Source: Corallococcus macrosporus (GTDB lineage: Bacteria; Myxococcota; Myxococcia; Myxococcales; Myxococcaceae). From it: a stretch of DNA of 64,000 nucleotides. The notes below the pieces were generated by a model. That model searched no databases. It had not been told where the DNA came from and saw nothing but the letters and a program-made list of their open reading frames with translations. Positions 8,319 to 15,927 of this stretch are shown in pieces (position 1 is the stretch's first letter; each line of letters starts with the position of its first letter). The DNA is taken from the NCBI RefSeq assembly GCF_017302985.1, contig NZ_JAFIMU010000007.1:2557001-2621000 (forward strand), read 5' to 3'. The translations under genes and the position numbers were made by a program.

Positions 8319-8872
8319 CCGCTCCCCAGCTTCCGACGGGCCTCGGCCAGGTCGCGAAGCTGGTCACGCAGCTTGTGTCTCGCGTGGTAGAGCCACGTGC
8401 CCACCGTGCCGACGGGGGCGCCCAGGCGGCGGCCGATCTCCGCGTGGCGCAGCCCCTCCGAGTGCAGCTCGAAGGTCCGGCGCAGGTTGAAGGGCAGCGC
8501 CGAGACGGCCTTGAGCAGCTCCGCCTCCGTGACGCACTCCCACAGCTCCGGGTCCGGCGCCTCCGGCTCCTCGAAGAGCTTGTGCACGTTGCCCAGGTTG
8601 ATGGCGGTGGTGGCCTCCGTGCGCGAGCGGCGGCACGTGTCGAGGAAGCGGTTGTGCAGCACCCGCACCAGCCACGCCCGGCGCACCGGCTCCGCCTGGC
8701 CGCGCAGGCTGTCCCACTTCAGCAGGGCCCGCAGGAGGACGTCCTGGACCAGGTCCTCGCAAGCGGTGGCGTTCCCCCCACAGATGTTCCGCGCCACCGC
8801 CATCAGGATGGGCTGATGACGGACCGCGAAGTCGGCGTACTCCATGTCAGACGTGTCGAGCTCTTCTCTCAT
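8315..8872 (-). CDS. ECF-type RNA polymerase sigma factor
   Basis: A 185-residue sigma-70 family factor with region 2 (residues 10-80, including CEDLVQDVLLRAL and the WLVRVLHNRFLD region 2.4) and region 4 (115-175, a helix-turn-helix with LRHAEIGRRLGAPVGTVGTWL). There is no region 1 or 3, as in ECF factors. An alternative start is Met10. It is followed, with a 4 bp overlap, by the zf-HC2/TPR/CHAT fusion, its likely anti-sigma. The upstream 8905-8945 stretch is unusually AT-rich and probably holds the promoter, but no confident ECF-type -35/-10 pair could be read. Confidence 0.9.
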   Translation of the reverse strand: MREELDTSDMEYADFAVRHQPILMAVARNICGGNATACEDLVQDVLLRALLKWDSLRGQAEPVRRAWLVRVLHNRFLDTCRRSRTEATTAINLGNVHKLFEEPEAPDPELWECVTEAELLKAVSALPFNLRRTFELHSEGLRHAEIGRRLGAPVGTVGTWLYHARHKLRDQLRDLAEARRKLGSG

Positions 8873-9185
8873 CGTGCGGCCCCCAGTGCCGGTGATGAAA
8901 AGAGAACGTTATAGGTCTGATTTATTTAAAACCCAGTTAAAGCCTTACAGGGAGGATGTAGTCGGCTGACAGTCTTTGTGTGTGAAGACAGGGATTTGTG
9001 AATCCATGACGCGCCCTGTCGTCGCCGGGGCCTACCAGGCTGGTAGGACTTTCGGGCAATGGCAGATGCGGGGGCGGCTGTGGTTGCGCTGTCAGGGATT
9101 GGAGGTTCCCCGCATCGAAAGAACCGCCGATTCCAGCGGAATCCCCGCTCTGTCCTTCAGCGAAGGCCGGGCGCATCTTCGAGGC
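8873..9185. promoter_or_regulatory. Divergent intergenic region, sigma factor / methyltransferase
   Basis: About 310 bp without a convincing gene. It holds an AT-rich patch (8905-8945) next to the sigma gene and a perfect inverted repeat CCTACCA-GGC-TGGTAGG at 9031-9047 that may be an operator or a small hairpin. Nothing else is recognised. Confidence 0.35.
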
Positions 9186-9896
9186 ATGAACCACGATCAT
9201 TCCGCCCACGCACCCGTGCAGGGCTTCGGCGCCGACCGGGCGCCGCACTACGACGCCCAGGCCGCCGTGAACCTCGCCGGCTACCAGGCGGCGTATGAGC
9301 TGGGCGTCAGCGCCCTGGCCGCCGCGCTGGACGGCCAGGAGAAGGCAGCGCTGCTGCACGTGGGCCTGGGCACGGGCGCGGAGCTGTTGCCCTATCAGCG
9401 CTTCGACGTGCCGGGCTGGCGCTTCACGGGCGTGGAGCCGTCGGGTCCGATGCTGGAGGTCGCGCGAAAGCGATTGGAGGCGGAGGGGCTGCTTGAGCGC
9501 ACGCACCTGCACGAGGGCGAGCTGCGCACCCTGCCGCCGGGTCCCCCGTTCGACGGCGCGCAGTTGATGGGGGTCCTGCACCACGTGGACGGAGCGTCGG
9601 CCCGCGTCGAGCTGCTGCGCGAGGTGACGCGGAGGCTCAAGCCGGGAGCGCCGTTGGTGCTGGGCTGCCGCGTGGGCAAGGATCCGGAGCTGACGAACGT
9701 GGAGCTGCGCCGGCTGAGGGCATACGGCGTGACGCAGGAGAAGCTGGAGGCCCGGCGTCAGGCCTACGCGAAGATGCAGCCCATCGAGTCGGACGCGGCC
9801 CTGTTCGCGATGTTCGAGCGGGCCGGCCTGGTGGCGCCGAAGACGCTCTTCGTCTCGCTCCAGTACAAGGTCTTCCTCGCGCACGTCGGGCCCTAA
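9186..9896 (+). CDS. Class I SAM-dependent methyltransferase
   Basis: A 236-residue Rossmann methyltransferase. Motif I is LLHVGLGTGAELL (about residues 55-68), the acidic end of strand 2 follows at FTGVEPSG, and the strand 4 region reads GVLHHVDGA. The start at 9186 (Met-Asn-His-Asp-His) is chosen because the conserved core follows directly and the upstream frame is poor. The substrate is unknown. Its TAA stop (9894-9896) is the target site of the adjacent IS5 element, which left the reading frame intact. It originally met the imm11 gene tail to tail. Confidence 0.8.
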   Translation: MNHDHSAHAPVQGFGADRAPHYDAQAAVNLAGYQAAYELGVSALAAALDGQEKAALLHVGLGTGAELLPYQRFDVPGWRFTGVEPSGPMLEVARKRLEAEGLLERTHLHEGELRTLPPGPPFDGAQLMGVLHHVDGASARVELLREVTRRLKPGAPLVLGCRVGKDPELTNVELRRLRAYGVTQEKLEARRQAYAKMQPIESDAALFAMFERAGLVAPKTLFVSLQYKVFLAHVGP

Positions 9897-9900
9897 GAGC

Positions 9901-10446
9901 CTATTTCGGTAGGAGCGAGTGGAACCAGGTGATGATGCCCAGCGCGAAGTGCAGCATCGCCACGTAGGTGTCCTCTCGCTTCTCCCAGCGCACCAGCAGA
10001 CGTCGGAAGCGGTTGAGCCAGGAGTGGGTTCGCTCGACGACCCATCGTGGCGAAGGGCGTCGACGCCGTGCGCGCTTGGAACTGGGCTGGGAGCGTCGTC
10101 TCGGCGCCCGGAGAGTGAAGCCATACTCCTGGGCCAGCTCGCGCACGGGCCTAAAGGCATACCCCAGGTCGACGCACAGCGTCTGACGACGGCTCCGGTT
10201 CGGCAGGGGCCTCCGGACTGGAATCGATTCAAGTGTGGAGCGCGCCAGCTTGAAGTCGTTCGTGTTGGCGCCAGCGACCACGAGGCCGAGGGGGACGCCG
10301 CGCGAGTCTGTCAGCAGGCTCCGCTTGGTACCCCGCTTCGCTCTGTCGGTAGGATTGGGGCCGGTTTTTTCCCCCGCCCAGCGGCGCCTTGCCCTGGGTG
10401 CCGTCCAGCGCCAGCCACCGCCAATCAATCTTCGCGAGACCGTCAT
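9901..10446 (-). CDS. IS5-family transposase, OrfB
   Basis: This is the C-terminal DDE part. After the A6 tract it continues GEKTGPNPTDRAKRGTKRS, then the second Asp (LCVDLGYAF) and the catalytic Glu with its signature (VVERTHSWLNRFRRL). The first residues before about 10370 are not homologous and precede the frameshift. The stop codon (9901-9903) lies inside the left inverted repeat. With OrfA it makes a complete DDE triad, so the element may still be active. Confidence 0.8.
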   Translation of the reverse strand: MTVSRRLIGGGWRWTAPRARRRWAGEKTGPNPTDRAKRGTKRSLLTDSRGVPLGLVVAGANTNDFKLARSTLESIPVRRPLPNRSRRQTLCVDLGYAFRPVRELAQEYGFTLRAPRRRSQPSSKRARRRRPSPRWVVERTHSWLNRFRRLLVRWEKREDTYVAMLHFALGIITWFHSLLPK

Positions 10447-10723
10447 AGGCGAGCAGCCCCTGACGCCAGAACTCGCGGAAGACGCCCGCGGACAACCATT
10501 CCCGGAAGCGTCGGTAGGCCGAGGACGGATGGCACAGGCCCGTGGCCTTCAATGCGCCCCACTGCATCCCCGTGCGTAGCACCAGGAGGATTCCATCCAG
10601 GGCCTGCCGGTCGGGCACTCGTGGGTTATGGCACCCCAGCGGGTGCTCTGGACGGGCCGGCAGCAGCGGCTCGATGCGTCGCCACAGTTCGTCCGGCACC
10701 CGCCAGCCGTCGTCCTTCTTCAC
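10229..10723 (-). CDS. IS5-family transposase, OrfA
   Basis: The N-terminal part of the transposase starts MKKDDGWRVPDELW, with the IS5 N-terminal domain followed by the region holding the first catalytic Asp (LALDGTQGK). The correct protein sequence is lost after the GGGGGAAAAAAC tract at 10364-10375, where the conserved sequence continues in the OrfB frame. The rest of this ORF is out-of-frame filler. A full transposase needs a +1 (or -2) shift at the slippery tract, by programmed frameshifting or transcript slippage. Confidence 0.8.
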   Translation of the reverse strand: MKKDDGWRVPDELWRRIEPLLPARPEHPLGCHNPRVPDRQALDGILLVLRTGMQWGALKATGLCHPSSAYRRFREWLSAGVFREFWRQGLLAYDGLAKIDWRWLALDGTQGKAPLGGGKNRPQSYRQSEAGYQAEPADRLARRPPRPRGRWRQHERLQAGALHT

Positions 10724-10795
10724 TACCCCATGGCCGCGTCCTCCTGCCTCTTCAACCCGACAGGTGGCCGACCTTCTTCCCTACCGAAATAGGCT

Positions 10796-11356
10796 CTAAG
10801 CTCCGGTCACGCGCTCGAACGACACCCCCAGGTTCCCGACCCGTTCGAGTGCGTTCTTGATGTCCTCCGACACGATGAACGCCGTCTTGAACTTCTTCAG
10901 TCGGAAGACCTGCGCGCCCCCGGTCTTTGCCGGGTCGATGCGGAGTCCGTAGATCCACCGGTACTCGCCCGCGACATTCTCGTCATCGTGGTGAACCTCG
11001 CGGCACCGCGCCTCGTCGATGCAGTCGACCACCCGGGTCGCATTGACGACGAAGAACGGGTCGGCCTCTCCCTCCAACGTCACCGGAAAGAGCTGACCGT
11101 CATCAGGGGCCAGTGCCCGGAAAACGTTAGCGATGGCCTGGCTGACAATGGGGGCCCGCTCTATCACGGAGAATACGAACGCCCGCCTCTCGCCGGGGGT
11201 AGCGATGAGGGCCTTCATCCGTCCCGGTTCTTCAAGGACGCGACCATCCGCGAACATCCAGGGCTCGTCAAAGGCCTCACCTGAACTCCGCGTCGGTGTC
11301 TCAATGAGCCATTGCGGCACATCCCCCAGCCGCACCCAGTAGAAGTCGCGCTCCAC
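10796..11356 (-). CDS. Imm11-family immunity protein of the SitA5-like toxin
   Basis: A 186-residue protein of the Imm11 (DUF1629-type) group common in myxobacteria. Recognisable conserved stretches are LAPDDGQLFPV, TRVVDCIDEA, GLRIDPAKTGGAQVFR and AFIVSEDIKNALERVG. It should neutralise the nuclease-type toxin encoded immediately upstream on the same strand. A GTG at 11356 lies one base after the toxin stop, with GGAGG just before it. An in-frame TTG at 11377 is the alternative but has a worse ribosome-binding site. The TAG stop is formed partly by bases of the IS5 target duplication. Confidence 0.8.
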   Translation of the reverse strand: MERDFYWVRLGDVPQWLIETPTRSSGEAFDEPWMFADGRVLEEPGRMKALIATPGERRAFVFSVIERAPIVSQAIANVFRALAPDDGQLFPVTLEGEADPFFVVNATRVVDCIDEARCREVHHDDENVAGEYRWIYGLRIDPAKTGGAQVFRLKKFKTAFIVSEDIKNALERVGNLGVSFERVTGA

Positions 11357-11357
11357 C

Positions 11358-12659
11358 TCACCCCTCCGCCTTGACAATGAGGCTCCGCAAATCGGAGCCC
11401 TGAGTCAGAAGCTCGTTCGCTATCCGCGCAAGCTCCTTCATCAAGCTGGCCCGGCAGGTTTCCGTCGTTCGGCATCGCTCGACAGCTAGCTCCAAGCGGT
11501 CCATCACTTCCCTGTGGTATCGCTCTGGATGAGGCCCCTCGTGGCCATTGAGCCGCACCTTGTTCGCGGCATCTTCGAGCGTCATCCCAGCCTTTTTGAA
11601 GACCTTCTCGCACCGTGGCGTCCAAGGACCGCCGGTAACATCGGAGATGGGGTTCTTGTTCGTGCAGATGTGATGAACAGGTCCTGCCTCGTCACCCGGA
11701 AACCGTCCGTCCGAGTACATCGCCAGTGCAGCGGCTGCGCCTGGAGCCAGCGCCACATTCAGGACTCCAGCAGCCGGTATCGCGATGGAAGTCACGCCGC
11801 CATTCAGTGCCGCCCCGAGCTGGAACCCGGCCTCGGCTTGTCCTCGGAGTGCGGCCTGGGAGAAGCCCGGGAGTCTGGGCCCCTGGGCCGCCATCGCGCT
11901 CTTGCCGCCAAGGGCTGCCGTCACGAGTAGAACCAGGACGCGTGTGCCGTTCGTCCCCAGGACCCGCCCGAAGCGGTGTCCGATGTCCTGCAACTCAAGG
12001 ACGCTCGTTGCCCTCTCTGCATCGTCCCACAGTCGCACGAAGCCCCGGCCCATCTCCCAGACAGGCACCACCCCCAGGTAGGCCACCATCGCCGCGGTCA
12101 GTGCCACCGCGATGACCTTCGTGACGGGCTCGGGCAGCGTCATCGTGAGGAGCACGGACAACGCGGCCGAGGTCACCATGGCCTTGAGCAGCACCGGGTT
12201 CAGCATCTTGCCGATCTCCGCCTCGACACCTGCCCAGACTGTATCCAGCGCGAACGACAGGGCCATCAACGTCCGGTCCTTGCGCGAGAAGGGCAGCCCT
12301 GTTCCGACCACCAGGGGCAGGCAGTCGTCCCCATCGGGGCAGATGCGCGAAGAGAGGGACTCCAGAGACGCCCCAGCACCCGGATCCGAGAGCCCCTTCG
12401 AGGATGCGAGCAACGACCGGGACCTCACCCATCCCCGTTGGTCGGCCGCATCCGTCTCGCGGAAGGCAACGTCCATGCGCATGTCCAGGATGAGCTGCGT
12501 GAGGGCCGCCTCGAACGCGTCCTCACTCACCTGAACCGGATCAACATCCCGGGACGCGTGGACCACCTGCCTGCCGTCTCCAACATCAACGTGGACGACA
12601 CGCGTCGTCGCACATCCTCCCGCCAGGAGGAGTAACGCGATAAAAAACAGGAACCGCAT
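11358..12659 (-). CDS. SitA5-like polymorphic toxin lipoprotein with C-terminal AHH nuclease domain
   Basis: A 433-residue lipoprotein. The signal peptide and lipobox LAGGC place the lipidated Cys at residue 16; residue +2 is Ala, compatible with outer-membrane sorting. The N-terminal segment CATTRVV and the EDAFEAAL region match the SitA5 group of Myxococcus lipoprotein toxins, which move between kin by TraA-dependent outer-membrane exchange. The middle is hydrophobic, Ala/Leu/Val-rich, with several possible membrane helices. The C-terminus carries an AHH-type His-rich nuclease motif (GPVHHICTNKN, then LNGHEGPHPERYH). The start at 12659 has GGGGAG 7 bases upstream. The immunity gene follows directly. 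GC is lower than in the flanks. Confidence 0.8.
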   Translation of the reverse strand: MRFLFFIALLLLAGGCATTRVVHVDVGDGRQVVHASRDVDPVQVSEDAFEAALTQLILDMRMDVAFRETDAADQRGWVRSRSLLASSKGLSDPGAGASLESLSSRICPDGDDCLPLVVGTGLPFSRKDRTLMALSFALDTVWAGVEAEIGKMLNPVLLKAMVTSAALSVLLTMTLPEPVTKVIAVALTAAMVAYLGVVPVWEMGRGFVRLWDDAERATSVLELQDIGHRFGRVLGTNGTRVLVLLVTAALGGKSAMAAQGPRLPGFSQAALRGQAEAGFQLGAALNGGVTSIAIPAAGVLNVALAPGAAAALAMYSDGRFPGDEAGPVHHICTNKNPISDVTGGPWTPRCEKVFKKAGMTLEDAANKVRLNGHEGPHPERYHREVMDRLELAVERCRTTETCRASLMKELARIANELLTQGSDLRSLIVKAEG

Positions 12660-12880
12660 AGATGCTCCCCTGGGATTCAAGAGGCAAGGCACCTCATCCT
12701 CGAGTTTATCGTGGACGAGTTCCGCTGAGGCGCAGGCCGCCAGGGATTCGAGGCTGCATCAGAATTCTGGAACGCACGCTGAAGAGGCCTCGCTCCAAAG
12801 GCGCGAAATCCCAATGAAGACTCCAGTGGTCCGCGCCTTGCTCTGGGCCTTCGCGCAGTCAAACCCGTGAAGGAGCCACG

Positions 12881-13234
12881 ATGCGCTGGATGCGGATGCT
12901 GGGATGCTGTCTGACGGTGATGACCCTCGCGGCCTGTGGATCGAACGACGAGGGAGCGCAGGGGCGGTTGAAGCTCCAGGAGGGACAGTCCCTGGACCTG
13001 GCGCAGGAGTGCGGCGTGGACCTGCCGCAGTGTCCCGAGAACCTGTCCTGCCTCGTGATCAAGCTGGACGGTGTGTCGAAGGCCCGCTGTGTGGATGAGT
13101 CCAAGGTGTGCAGCGAGCTCGTGTCCTGCACGGGCGGCACCGAGTGCAACGTCCTGCTCTCGTATCCCGGCCAGGTCACCTGCTCCGGCACGTGCACCTC
13201 GGACTGCGACTCGTCCGTGTCCCACAGCCCGTGA
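12881..13234 (+). CDS. Small cysteine-rich lipoprotein
   Basis: A 117-residue secreted lipoprotein: a signal peptide with lipobox LAAC (Cys19), then about 98 residues with ten further Cys spaced as in disulfide-rich extracellular modules. GGAG precedes the ATG at 12881. No family is recognised. Such short Cys-rich lipoproteins are frequent in Myxococcales and are often lineage-specific. It is convergent with the Fic gene, with an 11 bp gap. Confidence 0.75.
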   Translation: MRWMRMLGCCLTVMTLAACGSNDEGAQGRLKLQEGQSLDLAQECGVDLPQCPENLSCLVIKLDGVSKARCVDESKVCSELVSCTGGTECNVLLSYPGQVTCSGTCTSDCDSSVSHSP

Positions 13235-13245
13235 CGGCAGGAGAC

Positions 13246-14556
13246 TCAGCGCGGCAATAGGTAGGTATTAATCGCGTAGGTCCAGATCTCCGTTGCGAGC
13301 TTGATTGCGGAGACCCCACGCTCGACCTCAATGGTGAATCCAGCACGGGTCACATTAAACGTGTGGCCTGTGGGTACAGCGGATGCGAACCGTTCTGTAA
13401 TGGGGCCCCCTGAAGGTGCATTCATGCGAATGCTAGGGGGCCGCATAATTGAACCAGTCAAGTCTCTCTCTGGTGGCGAGGCAAGGAAGGTGATCTGCAT
13501 TCTCCTGCCCTGGTTCTCGCCATGGATGCTGAAAAGTACAAAGGAAGAATGCGCCTGATGAAGGGCCGCCCACTGGTGCTCGGTCAAGGCCGACAAATGG
13601 GAAACCTTCAGGCTCGGCCTCCGGTCTTTGGGAAATCTGGCCTCTAGCTGCGTTGCAAAATCCATGAATGATTCGTGAAGGGCCCTGGCAGCTTCGTTCC
13701 AACGGGTGAGCTGAGACGACGTCGCGGCCCGTGTCTTTGCCAATTGGTCCGCGAGGTAATCAATCGCAGGCTCACGAACCTCAAGGACTTCACGGGATGC
13801 GCGCTCGTACTCCTCGAAGCTCTGGTCCAGCCGGTCGAGTGTCAGTTCCACCATCGCCGTGATGTCACCCGAGTGGGACGCATCAAGCGCCGTGTAGTAA
13901 CGCGCTCGGTCCTCAACGAGTAGGACGATAGCCGGATAGTGCTCCCGCATCAGCAACAGGTTGGCGAGCAATCTCCCTGTCCGTCCGTTTCCATCCACGA
14001 ACGGATGGATCGTTTCGAACCACGCATGCGCGATGGCGCAGACGACCACTGGGTGCTCGCTCTTGGCCCCAGCCAACCACTCTCCGAACGTCCGCATCTC
14101 CTCCGGCACCCGGACGGCTTCCGGAGGCACATGCTCCGTGCCACCGATCCGCACGTTGATGCGCCGATAGACACCGGCATTCTCCGGGTCGATTCCGCGC
14201 AGGACGATGCCGTGCATCTCACGAACGTCCCGTTCGCCCAGCACGGAGTCCTTGTTGGCCAGCGCCTCCACGAAGTCGAGCGCATGCGCGAGGTTCACCG
14301 CCTCGAAGTGGTCCTTGAGCGACTTGCCCGCGATGGTGATGCCGTCCTCCACCACCGCGCGGGTCTCCGGCAGGGTCAGCCGGTTCCCCTCGATCGCGTT
14401 CGAGTTGTACGTGTGGTGGATCCGGAACCAGTGCCGCAGGCTCTGCACCGCGGCAGGCGGCATCCGCGTGGCACGCAGCCGGCGCATCCGCTCGGTTGCC
14501 TGCCGCAGCCTGGGCTCGATGCTCTCGCTCCACCGGTACGGATACACGCCAACCAC
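13246..14556 (-). CDS. Fic-domain protein (class II, N-terminal inhibitory helix)
   Basis: A 436-residue protein. The Fic active-site motif HPFVDGNGRTGR spans 184-195, with the catalytic His184 present. An S-x-x-x-E-G inhibitory motif (Ser52-Gly57) lies upstream, so auto-inhibition is built into the same chain. The family usually transfers AMP from ATP to a hydroxyl of a target protein. The fold from 30 to 300 fits the common Fic/DUF4172-type layout. The last 130 residues are unassigned and are encoded in noticeably lower-GC DNA (13246-13850), suggesting a mosaic gene. It is not next to a separate antitoxin. Target unknown. Confidence 0.87.
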   Translation of the reverse strand: MVGVYPYRWSESIEPRLRQATERMRRLRATRMPPAAVQSLRHWFRIHHTYNSNAIEGNRLTLPETRAVVEDGITIAGKSLKDHFEAVNLAHALDFVEALANKDSVLGERDVREMHGIVLRGIDPENAGVYRRINVRIGGTEHVPPEAVRVPEEMRTFGEWLAGAKSEHPVVVCAIAHAWFETIHPFVDGNGRTGRLLANLLLMREHYPAIVLLVEDRARYYTALDASHSGDITAMVELTLDRLDQSFEEYERASREVLEVREPAIDYLADQLAKTRAATSSQLTRWNEAARALHESFMDFATQLEARFPKDRRPSLKVSHLSALTEHQWAALHQAHSSFVLFSIHGENQGRRMQITFLASPPERDLTGSIMRPPSIRMNAPSGGPITERFASAVPTGHTFNVTRAGFTIEVERGVSAIKLATEIWTYAINTYLLPR

Positions 14557-14727
14557 CTCCGCTCCCCACTGTAACGCCGTCGCCCCCTTTCACCTCGCAG
14601 GGGCGCACGGGGCCCTCTCGTGCACATTGCAATCCGGGCGTGAACCGCGCTCCCGCAACCCCTCGGAATGGCTGGGCCTGACCGGGGCCCGCTCCGGTAC
14701 GGCGGATGCTCATGGGGGGAGCCCGAT

Positions 14728-15804
14728 ATGTGCGCTCCCGAAATCGCCTCCCGGCTGCTCCCCCTGCTGCTGACCCAGGCCTCCCCCGAGGCCCCGTCCG
14801 CGCTCTCCCGGCTTCAGGTCGAGGGCGGCGTCGATGCCTCCTTCGCCTACAACTTCAACCGCCCTCACAGCGGCGTGAACTTCCTGCCCGGCACCGGCAC
14901 CACCGCCCGGCGGCACGATGAAGTGACCGTCAACCTGGCCTCGCTGGGCGTGAGCCTGGCGCCCGAACCCGTGGGCTTCCGAGTCCTGCTCGGCTTCGGC
15001 ACCGGCATCGACGTCCTGCACCGCGCGGAGCCGGAGGCGGACGCCACCGGCCCGGACGTCTGGCGTTACGTGCAGCAGGCCTCGCTGTCCTTCGCGCACG
15101 GGCCCCTGACCCTGGAAGCGGGCATCTACCCCAGCCACATCGGCATGGAGTCCTTTCAATCGCAGCTCAACTGGACCTACACCCGCTCGTGGACGGGCGA
15201 GTACTCGCCCTATTACCAGACAGGCCTCAAGGGCACCTGGCGCTTCACGGACCACTGGAGCGCGCAGCTCCAGTTGCTCAATGGCTGGCAGACCATCGGT
15301 GACAACAACGGCGGCAAGGCCCTGGGCACCCAGGTCGCCTACGCGGACGACCGGTGGAGCGCGGCCTTCAACACCTTCGTGGGCAACGAGGGCTCCGGTG
15401 ACGCCGGGGCCCTGCGCCTGTTCGCGGACACCGTCGTCACGGTGAAGGCCACCGGCACCGTGAGCATCGCCGCCACCGCGGACGTGGGCAGGCAGGCCCG
15501 CCCGGGCACCTCCGCCGCGCTCTGGTACGCGGCGGGCGCCAACGTGCGCGTCCAGCTCGCGGAGCCCGTGGCCATCACCGCGCGCGCGGAGGTGTACCGC
15601 GACCGAGACGGCCTGCTCAGCGGCACCGCGCAGACCCTGTCCGAAGGCACGCTCACCCTGGAAGTTCGGCCCGCGGATCACCTCGTCCTCAAGGCCGAGG
15701 CCCGCCACGACCGCTCCACCCGGAGCGTCTTCGACGGCCCGTCGCCACCCCTTCCACGCCAACACCAGACGCTGCTCGCCGTCGGCGCGGTCGCCACTTT
15801 CTGA
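14728..15804 (+). CDS. Outer-membrane beta-barrel porin upstream of kdp
   Basis: A 358-residue protein with a hydrophobic N-terminus, then alternating amphipathic beta strands with many aromatic girdle residues, ending in the typical Ala-Val-Ala-Thr-Phe terminus with C-terminal Phe. This fits the BBP2/DUF1597-type barrels. The ATG at 14728 has GGGGGAG upstream. It lies 23 bp before kdpF on the same strand. It may be an outer-membrane pore co-expressed with the potassium pump; specificity for potassium is inferred from context only. Confidence 0.8.
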   Translation: MCAPEIASRLLPLLLTQASPEAPSALSRLQVEGGVDASFAYNFNRPHSGVNFLPGTGTTARRHDEVTVNLASLGVSLAPEPVGFRVLLGFGTGIDVLHRAEPEADATGPDVWRYVQQASLSFAHGPLTLEAGIYPSHIGMESFQSQLNWTYTRSWTGEYSPYYQTGLKGTWRFTDHWSAQLQLLNGWQTIGDNNGGKALGTQVAYADDRWSAAFNTFVGNEGSGDAGALRLFADTVVTVKATGTVSIAATADVGRQARPGTSAALWYAAGANVRVQLAEPVAITARAEVYRDRDGLLSGTAQTLSEGTLTLEVRPADHLVLKAEARHDRSTRSVFDGPSPPLPRQHQTLLAVGAVATF

Positions 15805-15827
15805 ACCCCGAAGCGGAGCCACCCCTC

Positions 15828-15917
15828 ATGACCTTCGAATACGTCGCCGGCATCGCGCTCGCGGTGCTGCTGTCCGCCTATCTCGTCTACGCGCTGCTTC
15901 AGCCCGAGCGCTTCTGA
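15828..15917 (+). CDS. kdpF: Potassium-transporting ATPase KdpF subunit
   Basis: A 29-residue single-span membrane peptide (begins [10 protein letters not shown] and ends LLQPERF). It lies directly upstream of kdpA with a 10 bp gap. Length, the lone hydrophobic helix and the Leu-Gln-Pro-Glu-Arg-Phe ending are typical of KdpF, the small stabilising subunit of the KdpFABC complex. Confidence 0.92.
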   Translation: MTFEYVAGIALAVLLSAYLVYALLQPERF

Positions 15918-15927
15918 GGACCCCGCC

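Larger units (their letters stand above)
9897..10796. mobile_element. IS5-family insertion sequence (IS427-like), about 900 bp
   Basis: Terminal inverted repeats of 17 bp are perfect: GAGCCTATTTCGGTAGG at 9897-9913 and its complement at 10780-10796. TAA flanks both sides (9894-9896 and 10797-10799). Because the end bases are shared, the direct repeat can be read as TAA up to CTAAG. The element carries one transposase in two overlapping frames on the minus strand. Both ends are intact and identical, which suggests recent insertion. Confidence 0.9.

Noticed and set aside
8937-10232. Minus-strand frame through the methyltransferase and into the IS5 element
   Set aside because: Crosses an insertion boundary and is antisense to a methyltransferase with clear motif I.
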